Below, in pieces: positions 8,345 to 17,515 of a DNA stretch of 64,000 nucleotides. Made by a program: the position numbers and the translations under genes. Positions within the stretch are counted from its first letter, which is position 1. Every line of letters starts with the position of its first letter. A model generated the notes under the pieces. It saw only the letters and a program-made list of their open reading frames with translations. It searched no databases and was not told where the DNA came from. Source of the DNA: Myxococcus dinghuensis (GTDB taxonomy: Bacteria; Myxococcota; Myxococcia; Myxococcales; Myxococcaceae); NCBI RefSeq assembly GCF_024198235.1, contig NZ_JAKCFB010000005.1, positions 186,001 to 250,000 on the forward strand, given 5' to 3'.

Positions 8345-9505
8345 CTACCGGGCGACGAGGGCGGACTCGGCGGCGGCGACGCCCGCACCGGGCTCCACGC
8401 GGTGGCCGGCGGCGACGAGGGCCCGCTCCACGGCGCCCACGGCGGCCAGCAGGTCCGCCGGGCCCACGCGGTTCATGTGGCCCACGCGGAAGTAGCGGGA
8501 CTTGAGGTCGGGGTGCAGGCCCCCGGCGACGACCACGCCCTGGGCCTTCACCTGGCCCACGAAGGCCGCGTCCACGCCGTCCGGGTAGTACAGGGCGCTC
8601 AAGAGGTGGGCGGCCACGGCGTCCGAGGTGGGCAGCATGCGCAGGCCCAGGCCCTTCCACGCGGCGCGGAAGGCGAGCGCCATGCGGCGGTGGCGGGCGA
8701 AGCGGGCCTCCAGTCCCTCCGCGAGAATCTGCCCCAGGCTCACGTCCAGCGCGTAGACGAGGTTGACGGGGGGCGTGGCGAAGTATGCGGGCTTGCCCGC
8801 CTCGTAGGCCTCCATGATGGGCAGCCACTCGGCCCAGTCCGCGTACACGCTGGCCACCGGCGCCTTGCGCTTCCGCCACGCCTCCAGCGCGCGCGGCCCC
8901 GCCGTCAGCAGCGCCAGCCCCGGCGGCACGCCCACCGCCTTCTGGCTGGCGGTGAGGTACACGTCCGCGCCCCAGTCGTCCTGGTGGAAGGCCTCGCCGC
9001 CGGTGGCGCACACGCCGTCCACCACGCTCAGCACGCCGTGCTTGCGCGCGGCCCGCACCAGCCCCTCCACGGGCGCCAGCACGCCGGTGGACGTGTCCAC
9101 GTGGGTGACGGTCATCAGCTTGAAGCCGCCCGCCACCAGCGCCGTCTCCACCTCGTCCACGCTCGGCGCGTCCCCGGGCGCCGCGCGCACCTGCGTCACC
9201 TTCGCGCCGTGCCGCTCGAGGATCTTCACCATCCGGTCGCTGAAATAGCCCGTGTTCACCACCAGCGCGGTGTCGCCGGGCTCGACCAGGTTGGCCACCG
9301 CCAGCTCCATGGCCAGCGTGCCGGAGCCCGACACGACGAAGGGCTGGGCGGAGGGCGCCAGGCACACCTCGCGCAGGCGCTTCAGCGCGCGGCCGAAGAT
9401 GGCGATGAAGGCCGGGTCCGTATGGCCGAGCGTGGGCAGGGCCAGCGCCTGGAGCACCTCCGGCTCGAACTCCACGGGCCCCGGAATCATCAGCAGGTCT
9501 CTCAC
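8345..9505 (-). CDS. Class-V PLP aminotransferase (alanine-glyoxylate / serine-pyruvate type)
   Basis: Pyridoxal-phosphate enzyme of 386 residues moving amino groups between alanine or serine and 2-oxo acids. Diagnostic features are the N-terminal MIPGPVEFEPEVL, the glycine-rich SGSGTLAMELAV loop, the Asp of SVVDGVCATGGE that contacts the pyridine ring, and the Schiff-base Lys in TASQKAVGVPPGL. A GTG at 9503-9505 with GAGGAG about 10 nt upstream is the likely start; an ATG five codons later is possible. An exact substrate (glyoxylate, phosphoserine-like or ureidoglycine-type) is not assignable. Confidence 0.9.
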   Translation of the reverse strand: MRDLLMIPGPVEFEPEVLQALALPTLGHTDPAFIAIFGRALKRLREVCLAPSAQPFVVSGSGTLAMELAVANLVEPGDTALVVNTGYFSDRMVKILERHGAKVTQVRAAPGDAPSVDEVETALVAGGFKLMTVTHVDTSTGVLAPVEGLVRAARKHGVLSVVDGVCATGGEAFHQDDWGADVYLTASQKAVGVPPGLALLTAGPRALEAWRKRKAPVASVYADWAEWLPIMEAYEAGKPAYFATPPVNLVYALDVSLGQILAEGLEARFARHRRMALAFRAAWKGLGLRMLPTSDAVAAHLLSALYYPDGVDAAFVGQVKAQGVVVAGGLHPDLKSRYFRVGHMNRVGPADLLAAVGAVERALVAAGHRVEPGAGVAAAESALVAR

Positions 9506-9623
9506 GGTGTCACCACTCCTCGAGGGTGCCCGGACGCCCACGGGGGCCCGGGCCGTTCACGGCAGTCACACTACATAGGGAGTCCCGGCCCCGGGCGGAA
9601 CCACACTTCGGGGCCGGTTGCGC

Positions 9624-10919
9624 TCACAGTCGCACCAACAGCTCCCGCAGGATGGCGAAGCCCTGGCGGAAGTCCTCCAGCCGGGCCTGCTCGTTGGGCG
9701 CGTGGTAGTACTTCATCTCCCCGAAGCCCGTTATCTGCACGTCACACCCCTGGCGCTGCAGGTCCCTCACCAGGGGCAGCGAGCCGGTGAGCGAGAACGG
9801 CTGCGCGTCCACCCCGCGCACCGCCTTCATCGCGTCCTTCAACGCCCGCAGGCCCGGCGAGTCCAGCTTGCAGGCGATGCCCTCCGTGCCGTTGCCCTGG
9901 AAGCGCAGGGACAGCGTGCCGCGCCGGCCGTCCTCGGTGCGCGTCCGGGGGAAGCCCGGCGGCGCGTCGCCCCGCTCCAGCCGCGCGTCCAGCTCCTGGA
10001 TGAAGGCCTCCGCCGCCCGGCGCACCTCCGCCAGGTCGTGGAAGGGCGTCAGGCGGATGTCGCCGCGCACGGTGACGTCCGCGGGAATCTTCGTCTCCTT
10101 GGTGTTGGGCGCCTCCACCACCGTGGCCTTCAGGCTGGAGGAGGCCAGGAAGCCCCAGCGCTGCTCGTCGTCGGAGGCCGGGTAGCGCGCGTGGAACCAG
10201 CGCGCCAGCTCCAGCGACGCGGCCATGCCCAGCTCCAGCGCGTTGACGCAGTTCTGCGGCATGCCCGAGTGCCCGCCCACGCCCGTCACCTTCAGCGCCC
10301 ACAGGTGGATGCCGCCGGTGCCCACGGTGGGGCCGAAGTTGGCGCTGTCGAGCCAGAACACCGGGTGGCCCACCAGGTCCTTCAGCCGCCCGGCCTCCGC
10401 GACGTAGCCCAGCCCCAGGCCCGGCAGGTCCGTGGACTCCTCGTTGGCGATGAGCACCACCTTCAGCGTGCGGCGCGGGCGCACGCCCTGCTCCGCCAGC
10501 TGCGCGAGCAGGTCCGTGGCCACCGCGACGTGGCCCAGGCAGTCCGTGACGCCGCGGCCGTAGAGGGTGCCGTCCGGGCCCTCCCACAGCGTGAAGGGGT
10601 CGCGCTCCCAGCCTTCCGCCTCGCGGTCCGCGGGCACCACGTCGAAGTGCGCGCCCACGAAGCCCACCGCGCCCTCGCCCGTGCCCTTCACGGTGAGCAC
10701 CAGGCTGGGCCGCGACTCGCACCCCGGCGCGGCGAGCGCCTCCGCGTGGATGAAGCCGCTGGCGATGTGCGGCGCCAGCGTGTCGAGCACCACCTGCGCG
10801 GCCAACCGCTCCTCCGGCACCAGGCCACCGCCCGGGTTGTTCTGCAGCCGCGGCGTCAGCGCGATGAGGCGCCGCAGCACCTCCAGGAAACGGTCCTCAC
10901 GAAGCGTCAATGCTTGCAT
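9624..10919 (-). CDS. M20 family zinc amidohydrolase/peptidase
   Basis: A 431-residue dinuclear zinc hydrolase of the ArgE/DapE/aminoacylase type. Metal and catalytic motifs are in order: GAHFDVVPA (first ligand His and catalytic Asp), GRGVTDCLGH (bridging Asp), ANEES (catalytic base Glu), WLDSANFG (Asp ligand) and the C-terminal YYHAPNE His. A dimerisation lid lies around residues 205-330 (VTGVGGHSGMPQ). The substrate is unknown. The gene is upstream of the aminotransferase on the same strand with a 118-bp gap. Confidence 0.9.
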   Translation of the reverse strand: MQALTLREDRFLEVLRRLIALTPRLQNNPGGGLVPEERLAAQVVLDTLAPHIASGFIHAEALAAPGCESRPSLVLTVKGTGEGAVGFVGAHFDVVPADREAEGWERDPFTLWEGPDGTLYGRGVTDCLGHVAVATDLLAQLAEQGVRPRRTLKVVLIANEESTDLPGLGLGYVAEAGRLKDLVGHPVFWLDSANFGPTVGTGGIHLWALKVTGVGGHSGMPQNCVNALELGMAASLELARWFHARYPASDDEQRWGFLASSSLKATVVEAPNTKETKIPADVTVRGDIRLTPFHDLAEVRRAAEAFIQELDARLERGDAPPGFPRTRTEDGRRGTLSLRFQGNGTEGIACKLDSPGLRALKDAMKAVRGVDAQPFSLTGSLPLVRDLQRQGCDVQITGFGEMKYYHAPNEQARLEDFRQGFAILRELLVRL

Positions 10920-10965
10920 GGCGCGGATTGGAGCCCAGGCCGCGCGCGGAAGTCACTGAAAACGA

Positions 10966-10999
10966 CGACGCCGGAGCGTGAGGAGGCGCTCCGGCGTCG
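10966..10999 (-). terminator. Intrinsic terminator after the M43 protease gene
   Basis: A perfect 13-bp stem CGACGCCGGAGCG (10966-10978) / CGCTCCGGCGTCG (10987-10999) with an 8-nt loop. On the minus strand it is followed by TCGTTTTCAG, giving a short T-run. It lies 28 nt past the protease stop. Confidence 0.75.
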
Positions 11000-11027
11000 A
11001 GGGACTGCCCACGGCTGACAGCGTGCG

Positions 11028-11933
11028 TCAGCGGTACGTCAGCGCCTGCGAGTCCATGCGCGCCGTCTGGCCGGCGGTGAACGTGTTCATGCAGGAGTCG
11101 TCCGTGTAGTCCATGAAGTTGGTGATGGGGTCGTTGCCCGCGGAGGAGCAGGTGTTGCGGCCCGTGGGGCAGCCGTACGCGGGGGACGCCTCCGCCGGGG
11201 TGTCGCTGACGGAGTCCCCCGAGCCGGAGCAGCCGCCCTGGAACGTGTGGTACAGGCCCAGCCAGTGGCCGATTTCGTGCGTGCCGGTGTCGCCCAGGTT
11301 GTACGGGGACGCGGTGCCGCCCGGCACGCTGCTGAAGAGGATGACCACGCCGTCCTGCGTGGGGTTGCTGGCGTAGCTGGAGGGGAAGGTCGCCCAGCCC
11401 AGCAGGCCGCCGCTCAGGTTCGCGGAGTAGATGTTGAGCGCGTTCTTGCCGCCCTTGCGCAGGGTGGTCTTCATGTTGCGCTCGTTGGTGCTGCCCGACG
11501 CCAGGTTGTACCAGGACGCGTTGGTGGTGCGGTCCGTCGCCGTCAGCACGAACTTGAACGGCGTGTTCGCGTAGGCGGCGTTCAGCACGTTCATCTGCGC
11601 GGTGATCTGCGAGTCGGGGATGTCGCCGTTCGCGATGCCCGTGCCCTTGTTGATGACGTGGAAGTAGACGGGGATGGAGACCGACCCGTTGGCCCGCACC
11701 ATGGCGCTCACCACGCGCTCCTGCGCGTAGCGCTCCTCCATCCGCGCCCGCTCCGCCTCGGACGGGTTCACGCCGCAGCCGCGGCCAACCGCCTGCTGCG
11801 TGGGCTGCCCCTCCTCCGCCGGCGGCGTGGTGGGCTCCGGCTGCGACGACGGAGCGTTGGAACAGCCGGACAGCGCGACGAGGCCACCCACCAGGACCGC
11901 GAAACCACCGGTGCGACGAACGAGACGAGACAT
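11028..11933 (-). CDS. M43 (pappalysin/cytophagalysin-type) zinc metalloprotease lipoprotein
   Basis: A 301-residue exported protease. A signal peptide ends in a lipobox LVALSGC (Cys24). A Ser/Pro/Thr-rich linker follows, then a metzincin domain with zinc motif [11 protein letters not shown], a Cys-rich loop ([14 protein letters not shown]) and the Met-turn [12 protein letters not shown], the arrangement of family M43. It probably acts at the cell surface or is shed for predation or nutrient acquisition (inference). It is a single gene bounded by a strong terminator. Confidence 0.92.
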   Translation of the reverse strand: MSRLVRRTGGFAVLVGGLVALSGCSNAPSSQPEPTTPPAEEGQPTQQAVGRGCGVNPSEAERARMEERYAQERVVSAMVRANGSVSIPVYFHVINKGTGIANGDIPDSQITAQMNVLNAAYANTPFKFVLTATDRTTNASWYNLASGSTNERNMKTTLRKGGKNALNIYSANLSGGLLGWATFPSSYASNPTQDGVVILFSSVPGGTASPYNLGDTGTHEIGHWLGLYHTFQGGCSGSGDSVSDTPAEASPAYGCPTGRNTCSSAGNDPITNFMDYTDDSCMNTFTAGQTARMDSQALTYR

Positions 11934-12062
11934 TCCAGACTCCTCTGGAAAATCGGGGGAGTCGGAATTCTCATGATTGAAACCCCATACGTCAAACGGG
12001 TCCCAGAGACCCCGTCCGGGGGTCGGTGGGCGCGGCGCCTCCCGGGCCGGGCCCGTGCGGGC

Positions 12063-13286
12063 TCACTCGCGGGGCGTCGAGGGGGAGGCGCCGCCCACGC
12101 CCGCGGCGTCCGGGGGGACCTCCGAGGCGGGGGGCTTCTGGACGGGGGCCTTGGGCTCCACGTGCTCCACCTTGCCCATCTGTTCCAGGTCCTGGCGGTT
12201 GTCGAGGGAGAAGCGGACCAGGGCGCGGAGGATGCGGTTGCGCTTCACGTTGCCCAGCACCTCCCGCAGGTCGTCGTACACGGTGGGGTCGCTGATGAGG
12301 CCACCCACGGTGCCCTCGCCGCTGGCGATGGTGGAGGTGATCTTCTTCAGGTCCGCCGCCGCGCTGCCCAGGTCCGCGAACATGCCGCGCGCGTCGCCAT
12401 ACACCAGCTGGTGCACGGCGCCGTTGGGGCTCTTCTTCGCGTCCTCGATGAGGCCCGCGAGCTGCTCCGCGGCGTCGCCCAGCTCGCGCAGGGCCTTGGT
12501 GCCCTCGTCGCCGTAGATGAGCGCGTGGGCGGTGCCGTCGCCGGTGCGCACCTCGCGCAGCAGCGCCTCCACGTGCCCCACGGCGCCGTCGATGCGCTCG
12601 GCCGCGCGCGACGCGTTGGTCATCATCCCGCGCACCTCGCGGCCCGCGGACTTGTCGTAGATGAGCGCGTGCAGCACGCCGTCGCCCTTCTCCACCTCCT
12701 CCAGGATGTCGGACAGCGAGCCCAGGCCCCGGCGCAGGTCCGCCACCAGCCGGGGGTCGCCGTACGACTCCACCGTCTTGCGCAGCGAGTGGGTGATGGC
12801 CACCGAGTTCTCCATCACCTCGCTGGCGCCATCCAGCAGCGCGGACAGGTCCCCGCCCGTGGAGGACTTGAGCTCCGAGCCCGGCTCCAGCGGCGGCGCG
12901 GTGGGGCTGCCCAGGGAGATGTCCACCGCCTTGTCGCCCAGCACGCCCATGCTGCTCAGCTGCGCCACCGAGTCCTGTCGCACGCGGTCCGCGTAGCGCT
13001 CCGACACCTGGAGCTGGACCTCCAGCCGCTGGTCCGTGGGGTCCTTGGAGAAGAAGATGCCCGTCACCCGCCCCACCTTCAGGCCGCCCAGCCACACCGG
13101 GGACTTGTCGTTGAGGCCCTGCACGTTGGCGAAGTAGGCGCGGAAGTACACCTGCTGCTGGAACAGGCGCGACTCCTGGCCGATGAAGAACACCACCATC
13201 CCGGCCACCGCCATGCCCAGCGCCACGAACAGGCCGGTGCGCAGCGCCAGCCGCCGCTCGCCAGCCGCGGAGGAGAACAGGCTCAT
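12063..13286 (-). CDS. MCE/MlaD-type phospholipid-transport periplasmic protein
   Basis: A 407-residue inner-membrane-anchored substrate-binding subunit of an Mla-like lipid ABC transporter. One TM segment lies at about residues 15-36, followed by an MCE domain at about 45-125 (YFANVQGLNDKSPVWLGGLKVGRV). A long helical C-terminus with repeated ALIYD/ALIYG-type motifs every 65-70 residues follows. The repeats recall the helical tails of PqiB/YebT-like or Mce proteins that form needles across the periplasm. Its start overlaps the ATPase stop by 4 nt (ATGA), showing coupling. It is longer than E. coli MlaD (about 183 aa). Confidence 0.88.
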   Translation of the reverse strand: MSLFSSAAGERRLALRTGLFVALGMAVAGMVVFFIGQESRLFQQQVYFRAYFANVQGLNDKSPVWLGGLKVGRVTGIFFSKDPTDQRLEVQLQVSERYADRVRQDSVAQLSSMGVLGDKAVDISLGSPTAPPLEPGSELKSSTGGDLSALLDGASEVMENSVAITHSLRKTVESYGDPRLVADLRRGLGSLSDILEEVEKGDGVLHALIYDKSAGREVRGMMTNASRAAERIDGAVGHVEALLREVRTGDGTAHALIYGDEGTKALRELGDAAEQLAGLIEDAKKSPNGAVHQLVYGDARGMFADLGSAAADLKKITSTIASGEGTVGGLISDPTVYDDLREVLGNVKRNRILRALVRFSLDNRQDLEQMGKVEHVEPKAPVQKPPASEVPPDAAGVGGASPSTPRE

Positions 13287-14113
13287 CGCGTGCCTCCGTC
13301 CGCCACCAGCTCCGCGCGGCGCGCGTCCAGGAAGGCGCGCACCTCCGGCACCGTGGAGCGGCGGAACGCGTCCGGCGTGCCCACCTGGACGATGCGACGG
13401 TCGGCGAGCATCGCCATGCGGTCCCCCACCTCGAACGCGCTCACCAGGTCGTGCGTCACGACGATGGAGGTGCAGCCGAGCTTGGTCTTCATCGAGTTGA
13501 TCATCGCGTTGATGGACTGGGTCGTGACGGGGTCCAGCCCCGTGGTGGGCTCGTCCCAGAGGATGACCTCCGGGTCCGTGGCGATGGCGCGGGCCAGCCC
13601 CACGCGCTTCTTCATGCCGCCGGACAGGTCCGCGGGCATCAGGTGTTCGGTGCCCGGCAGGCTCACCAGCTCCAGCTTCTGCGCCACCCGCTGGCGCACC
13701 TCGTCCGGCGGCATGTCCGGGAAGTGCTCGAGCAGCGGGTAGGCCACGTTCTCCCCCACGCTCAGCGAGTCGAAGAGCGCCGCGCCCTGGAACACCATGG
13801 CCACGTGGCGGCGCACCTCCATGAACTGCTCCTCCGTGAAGGCCGTCACGTCCGCCCCCTGGAAGAGCACGCGCCCCGCGTCCGGCCGCTGCAACCCGAT
13901 GAGGCAGCGCAGGAGCACGCTCTTGCCCGTGCCGGAGCCGCCCAGCACCACCAGCGTCTCCCCGGCGCGCACGTCCAGCTCCAGGTCGTCGTAGACGCGC
14001 TTGGCGCCGAACGCCTTGCGCAGGTGCTCGAAGTGGATGAGCTGCTCACCCGGGTAGGGTCGGTGGAACTCGAAGCCGGGCGCTCGCTTCTCGTGGTGGC
14101 GGACGAAGGACAT
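13283..14113 (-). CDS. MlaF-type ABC transporter ATP-binding protein
   Basis: A 276-residue cytoplasmic ATPase of the phospholipid transporter. It has Walker A GGSGTGKSVLL, signature LSGGMKKR, Walker B VILWDEPTTGLDP and H-loop IVVTHDL. It lies between the permease and MCE genes with overlap on one side and a 6-nt gap on the other. The first 22 residues (RHHEKRAPGFEF) precede the ABC core and are unusual for MlaF. Confidence 0.92.
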   Translation of the reverse strand: MSFVRHHEKRAPGFEFHRPYPGEQLIHFEHLRKAFGAKRVYDDLELDVRAGETLVVLGGSGTGKSVLLRCLIGLQRPDAGRVLFQGADVTAFTEEQFMEVRRHVAMVFQGAALFDSLSVGENVAYPLLEHFPDMPPDEVRQRVAQKLELVSLPGTEHLMPADLSGGMKKRVGLARAIATDPEVILWDEPTTGLDPVTTQSINAMINSMKTKLGCTSIVVTHDLVSAFEVGDRMAMLADRRIVQVGTPDAFRRSTVPEVRAFLDARRAELVADGGTR

Positions 14114-14119
14114 GGCGCG

Positions 14120-14932
14120 TCACAGGTACAGCGTCACCTTGGTGATGAAGAAGTCCGCCAGGCACACGGCCACGGAGGTGATGGCCACCGTCTGCGTGGT
14201 GGCGCGGCCCACGCCCTCCGTGCCCCCCTCCACCGTCAGGCCCTTGTAGCAACCCACCAGTCCGATGAGCAGCCCGAACACCCCGCCCTTGAAGACGCCG
14301 GACACGAAGTCGCCCATCAGCACCGAGTCGAGCGCGCCCTGGAAGAACTGGTCGAACGAGATGGCGTATTGCACCTTCACCACCACCGCGCCGGACACCA
14401 GGCCCACCACGTCCGCGAACACCGTGAGCACCGGCATCACCACCAGGGACGCGAGCACGCGCGGCACCACCAGCTTGCGCAGCGGGTCCGCCCCCAGCGC
14501 GCGGATGGCGTCCACCTGCTCCGTCACCGTCATGGCGCCCAGCTCCGCCGCCATGCCGCTGCCCAGGCGCGCGCCCACCGTCAGCGCCGTGAGCACCGGC
14601 GACAGCTCGCGGAACAGCGTGAGGACGACCACGCGCCCCACGGTGTACTGCACGCCGAAGCGCGCCAGGAAGTAGCCGAACTGCAGCGAGATGACGAGCC
14701 CCGCGAACATCGCCGTCAGCAGGGTGATGGGCATGGAGCGCACGCCCAGCGATTCGATGTGGTAGACGAGCGCGCTGCCGTTGAAGGGCGGCCGCACCGC
14801 GCGGGAGAACACCTGCCCGGTCATCCGCGCCATCTCCCCCAGCGACGTCAGGCGCGCCTTCGCGCGGGTCACCACCCCCGGCTGCGCGTCTCCCGCCAGC
14901 GTGGTGGCGCCCGCCTCCACCTGAGGACTCAT
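14120..14932 (-). CDS. MlaE-type phospholipid ABC transporter permease
   Basis: A 270-residue inner-membrane permease. It shows MlaE family signatures: SLQFGYFLARFGVQYTVGRVV, the conserved GARLGSGMAAELGAMTVTEQVDAIRALGADP loop region, and LVVPRVLASLVVMPVLTVFADVVG, with five or six hydrophobic segments. The ATG at 14930-14932 overlaps the upstream lipoprotein stop (ATGA). With the ATPase and the MCE protein it forms the core of an outer-membrane lipid asymmetry system. No MlaA, MlaB or MlaC gene is in the window. Confidence 0.92.
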   Translation of the reverse strand: MSPQVEAGATTLAGDAQPGVVTRAKARLTSLGEMARMTGQVFSRAVRPPFNGSALVYHIESLGVRSMPITLLTAMFAGLVISLQFGYFLARFGVQYTVGRVVVLTLFRELSPVLTALTVGARLGSGMAAELGAMTVTEQVDAIRALGADPLRKLVVPRVLASLVVMPVLTVFADVVGLVSGAVVVKVQYAISFDQFFQGALDSVLMGDFVSGVFKGGVFGLLIGLVGCYKGLTVEGGTEGVGRATTQTVAITSVAVCLADFFITKVTLYL

Positions 14933-15429
14933 CCCCTGCGCTCCGCGTGGAAGCCCGCCAGCAGCGCGTCGAAGTCCGGCATGCGCTCGGCGGCGGTGCC
15001 CGGCGGCGCCACGTACGAGAAGTCGAACACGCAGTTGTCCTTCTTCAACACCACCAGCTCCAGCTCCACCGGCACGCCGTCCATCTTCACCCGGTAGCGG
15101 CTGCGCAGCGCCTCGCGCCCGTCCATGGCGATGAGCCACTGGCCCAGGTCCTCGCGCTCGGTGAAGCCCGTGAGCAGGTGCCGGGTGAGCACCTGGAGCG
15201 ACGGGTCGTCGTGGCCCTTGCACGTGGCGTTGACGGAGAGCGCGCGGCCGGTGCCCTCCTCGGAGAACGCCAGGTCGTTGCCGTCCAACCACACGCGGCG
15301 CCAGGACCGGGGCAGCTCGCCCACGCGGTAGCGCACGTCATGCTTGGAGAGCACGGAGTCCTCGAAGCTCACGCGGCGGCAGCCCCCGAGGGATGCGAGC
15401 AGCACGAGCAGCATCATCATCCGCCGCAT
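14929..15429 (-). CDS. Lipoprotein coupled to the Mla-like operon
   Basis: A 166-residue putative lipoprotein, first gene of the operon. The signal peptide MRRMMMLLVLLASLGGC ends in a lipobox. The mature part has no family I recognise; segments such as SWRRVWLDGNDLAFSEEGTGRALSVNATC and ELVVLKKDNCVFDFSYVAPPG suggest a small beta-rich domain with one Cys pair. Its stop overlaps the permease start by 4 nt, so the product probably serves the transporter, perhaps as an outer-membrane docking factor in place of MlaA or MlaC. That role is inference. Confidence 0.8.
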   Translation of the reverse strand: MRRMMMLLVLLASLGGCRRVSFEDSVLSKHDVRYRVGELPRSWRRVWLDGNDLAFSEEGTGRALSVNATCKGHDDPSLQVLTRHLLTGFTEREDLGQWLIAMDGREALRSRYRVKMDGVPVELELVVLKKDNCVFDFSYVAPPGTAAERMPDFDALLAGFHAERRG

Positions 15430-15793
15430 GGCACCGTTCTTCGTATCGTTCTCCGGCCCTGCGCGAGTGTCATGCGTCAGCGGCGGCCCTACCGCAAGCA
15501 ATTCCGTCTGGAATAGTGCCCGGAAGTACGATGGCGCGCCACCTGATATGACGGGTGGATGACACTGGACCTTCCAGGTCGTGTCTCCCTCCGGAACGTT
15601 CCAGTCCCGTTGCATTCCCGTGAAGTCCGACGGCGTGGATGTCCGCTCCGCCCCCGGTCGTTCGCGCCAGCCTTCCGCCGACGGAGGAGTCCCGGGCGGC
15701 TGGGAGGATTCGCATGTTTGGTTCGGCACCGGTCCCGGTGCACCCATCCCCACCTCCCTCATTCGGGGGGCGACCAGACGAGAGGAGGACCCC
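15430..15793. other. Divergent intergenic region
   Basis: About 360 bp between the Mla-like operon and a small membrane protein. No coding frame is credible. It holds a perfect 10-bp palindrome GGAACGTTCC (15593-15602) as a possible regulator site, and a GAGGAGG ribosome site at its right end. Confidence 0.45.
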
Positions 15794-16189
15794 ATGGATG
15801 GAGGACTCGCGGTTCTCGGCTTCTGCCTCTTCCTGTTCTCGATAGCCAACCTCTACGCGCGCACCGCCTATGGGCTGGCGTTCACGCTCGTCGTGGTCGC
15901 CGTGGTGTCCATGGGCATGGCGTTCAGCGAATCACGCAAGCTGCGCGAGCTGTCGCTGGGGTTGAGCGGGGTGCTGCTGGTGGCGGCGGTGGTGTCGCTC
16001 GCCGTGGGCTCGCGGTGGTGGCTGGTGCTGGGCGCGTTCTTGTTCTCGGTGGCGTACGCCACGCTCTGGGCGGAGTTCCGCTTCCCCTACTTCGGCCACG
16101 TGCGGCAGGAGGACCTGCCGCCGCCGCACGCGCAGCACGCGCGGAGGATGAACGTGCACTGGCCCTGGCACCGCCGCCGCACGGTGTGA
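15794..16189 (+). CDS. Small four-helix membrane protein
   Basis: A 131-residue hydrophobic protein with about four predicted TM segments (GLAVLGFCLFLFSIANLYA, GLAFTLVVVAVVSMGMAF, LGLSGVLLVAAVVSLAVG, WLVLGAFLFSVAYATLW). A His/Arg-rich cytoplasmic tail follows. The start is supported by GAGGAGGA 4-11 nt upstream. I recognise no family. It converges on recF with only 7 nt between the stops. Confidence 0.75.
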   Translation: MDGGLAVLGFCLFLFSIANLYARTAYGLAFTLVVVAVVSMGMAFSESRKLRELSLGLSGVLLVAAVVSLAVGSRWWLVLGAFLFSVAYATLWAEFRFPYFGHVRQEDLPPPHAQHARRMNVHWPWHRRRTV

Positions 16190-16196
16190 GCGCCGC

Positions 16197-17336
16197 TCAC
16201 GCCTCGGGGGCCGCGTCCGGGGTGCGCGACACGACCTGTCCGGAGGACACGGCCAGCCACAGCGTGTCGTCCGCCGCCGCGCCCCTCACCAGCGAGCCAT
16301 CCGTGGTGGAGAGGAACACCTGCGCGCCGCTGCGCGCCAGGTAGTCCATCAGGTAGGCGTTGCGCTCGGGGTCCAGCTCGCTCGACACGTCGTCGAGGAG
16401 CAGCAGGGGCAGGAAGCCCAGGCACGACGCGAGGTTCTCGATTTCGGCGATCTTCCAGCCGAGCACCAGCGCGCGCTGCTGGCCCTGGCTCGCGTAGGCG
16501 CGCGCGCTGCGCCCCCCCAGCGTCACCGTCACGTCGTCCGCGTGGGGCCCCACGGAGGTGAAGCCCCGGTCCAGGTCGCGGCGCATGCGCGCGGTGAGCG
16601 ACTCGCGCAGCGCCTGGGCCAGCGCGGGCTCGTCCGCCGTGGCGAAGTCCCCGCCCAGGTGCGCGGGGTGGTAGCCATACGTCGCCGGGTCCGCCGTGCG
16701 GCCGATGGCTCCGAAGGTCGCCTGCGCGCGCGGCGAAAGCTCCGCCATGAGCGCGCGGCGCCGGGCGTAGATGCGCGCGCCCGCCCGGGCCAGCGTCTCG
16801 TCGTAGGCCTCCAGGTAGGCGGGGTCCACGGCGTGCCCCTCGCGCAGCAGGCGGTTGCGGTTCTTCAGGGCGCGCGCGTACTCGCGGCTCTCCCGGAGGT
16901 AGGCCGGGAAGCGGTTGAACACCGCGCGGTCCAGGAAGGCGCGCCTCGAATCCGGACCGCCCTTCACCACCTCCAGGTCGTCCGGGGTGAAGGCGACGAC
17001 GGAGACGCCGCCGAAGTACTCCTCCAGGCTCGCCGCCTTCTTGCCGTCCACGAAGGACTGCCGGGTGCCTCCGCCCACCTCGACGGAGATTTCGCGCTCC
17101 GCGCCCTTGAGCAGGAAGCGGCCCGACACGCGCGCGGACGGGGTGCCCCAGCGCACCAGCTCCGACAGCCGCCCGGCCCGCAGGGGCTTGAGCGTGGAGA
17201 GGAAGTAGAGCGCCTCCAGCAGGTTCGTCTTGCCCTGTCCGTTCTGCCCCACCGCGATGGTGGCGTGGGCACTGGGCGCGAGCGACACCTGCGCGAGGTT
17301 GCGGAAGTCCTGGACGTGGAGTGCGAGAAGGCGCAC
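16197..17336 (-). CDS. recF: DNA replication and repair protein RecF
   Basis: A 379-residue SMC-like ATPase that loads RecA at gaps with RecO and RecR. It has Walker A VGQNGQGKTNLLEA near residue 30, the RecF-typical FLDRAVFNRFPAYL segment, signature ASQGQQRALVLGWK and Walker B LLLLDDVSSELDPER. The start is GTG at 17334-17336, giving MRLLALHVQDFRNL, the usual RecF N-terminus. It sits between dnaN and gyrB in order but adjoins neither. Confidence 0.97.
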   Translation of the reverse strand: MRLLALHVQDFRNLAQVSLAPSAHATIAVGQNGQGKTNLLEALYFLSTLKPLRAGRLSELVRWGTPSARVSGRFLLKGAEREISVEVGGGTRQSFVDGKKAASLEEYFGGVSVVAFTPDDLEVVKGGPDSRRAFLDRAVFNRFPAYLRESREYARALKNRNRLLREGHAVDPAYLEAYDETLARAGARIYARRRALMAELSPRAQATFGAIGRTADPATYGYHPAHLGGDFATADEPALAQALRESLTARMRRDLDRGFTSVGPHADDVTVTLGGRSARAYASQGQQRALVLGWKIAEIENLASCLGFLPLLLLDDVSSELDPERNAYLMDYLARSGAQVFLSTTDGSLVRGAAADDTLWLAVSSGQVVSRTPDAAPEA

Positions 17337-17479
17337 GGCGCCCCTCGTATACCCTGGCCGCGCCTCCGAGCGGGGAGCATCTTCACGCCCCCGTGAGCCC
17401 CGGGCCGTGGCCTGCCTGCCCTGGGCCCGGCCGCGACGCCGGGCGGGCGCGCGCCGTCACCCATCATGGGTGCGGGGAC

Positions 17480-17505
17480 CGGGCCCCCGGGCTTGGTGGG
17501 CCCGG
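17480..17505 (-). terminator. GC-rich hairpin after the Gly-repeat protein gene
   Basis: CCGGGCCC (17480-17487) pairs with GGGCCCGG (17498-17505). It lies just past the stop at 17516 on the minus strand. Slightly further along is a perfect CACCCATcATGGGTG palindrome (17458-17472). No T-run is present. Confidence 0.4.
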
Positions 17506-17515
17506 GGAGGCGCCC

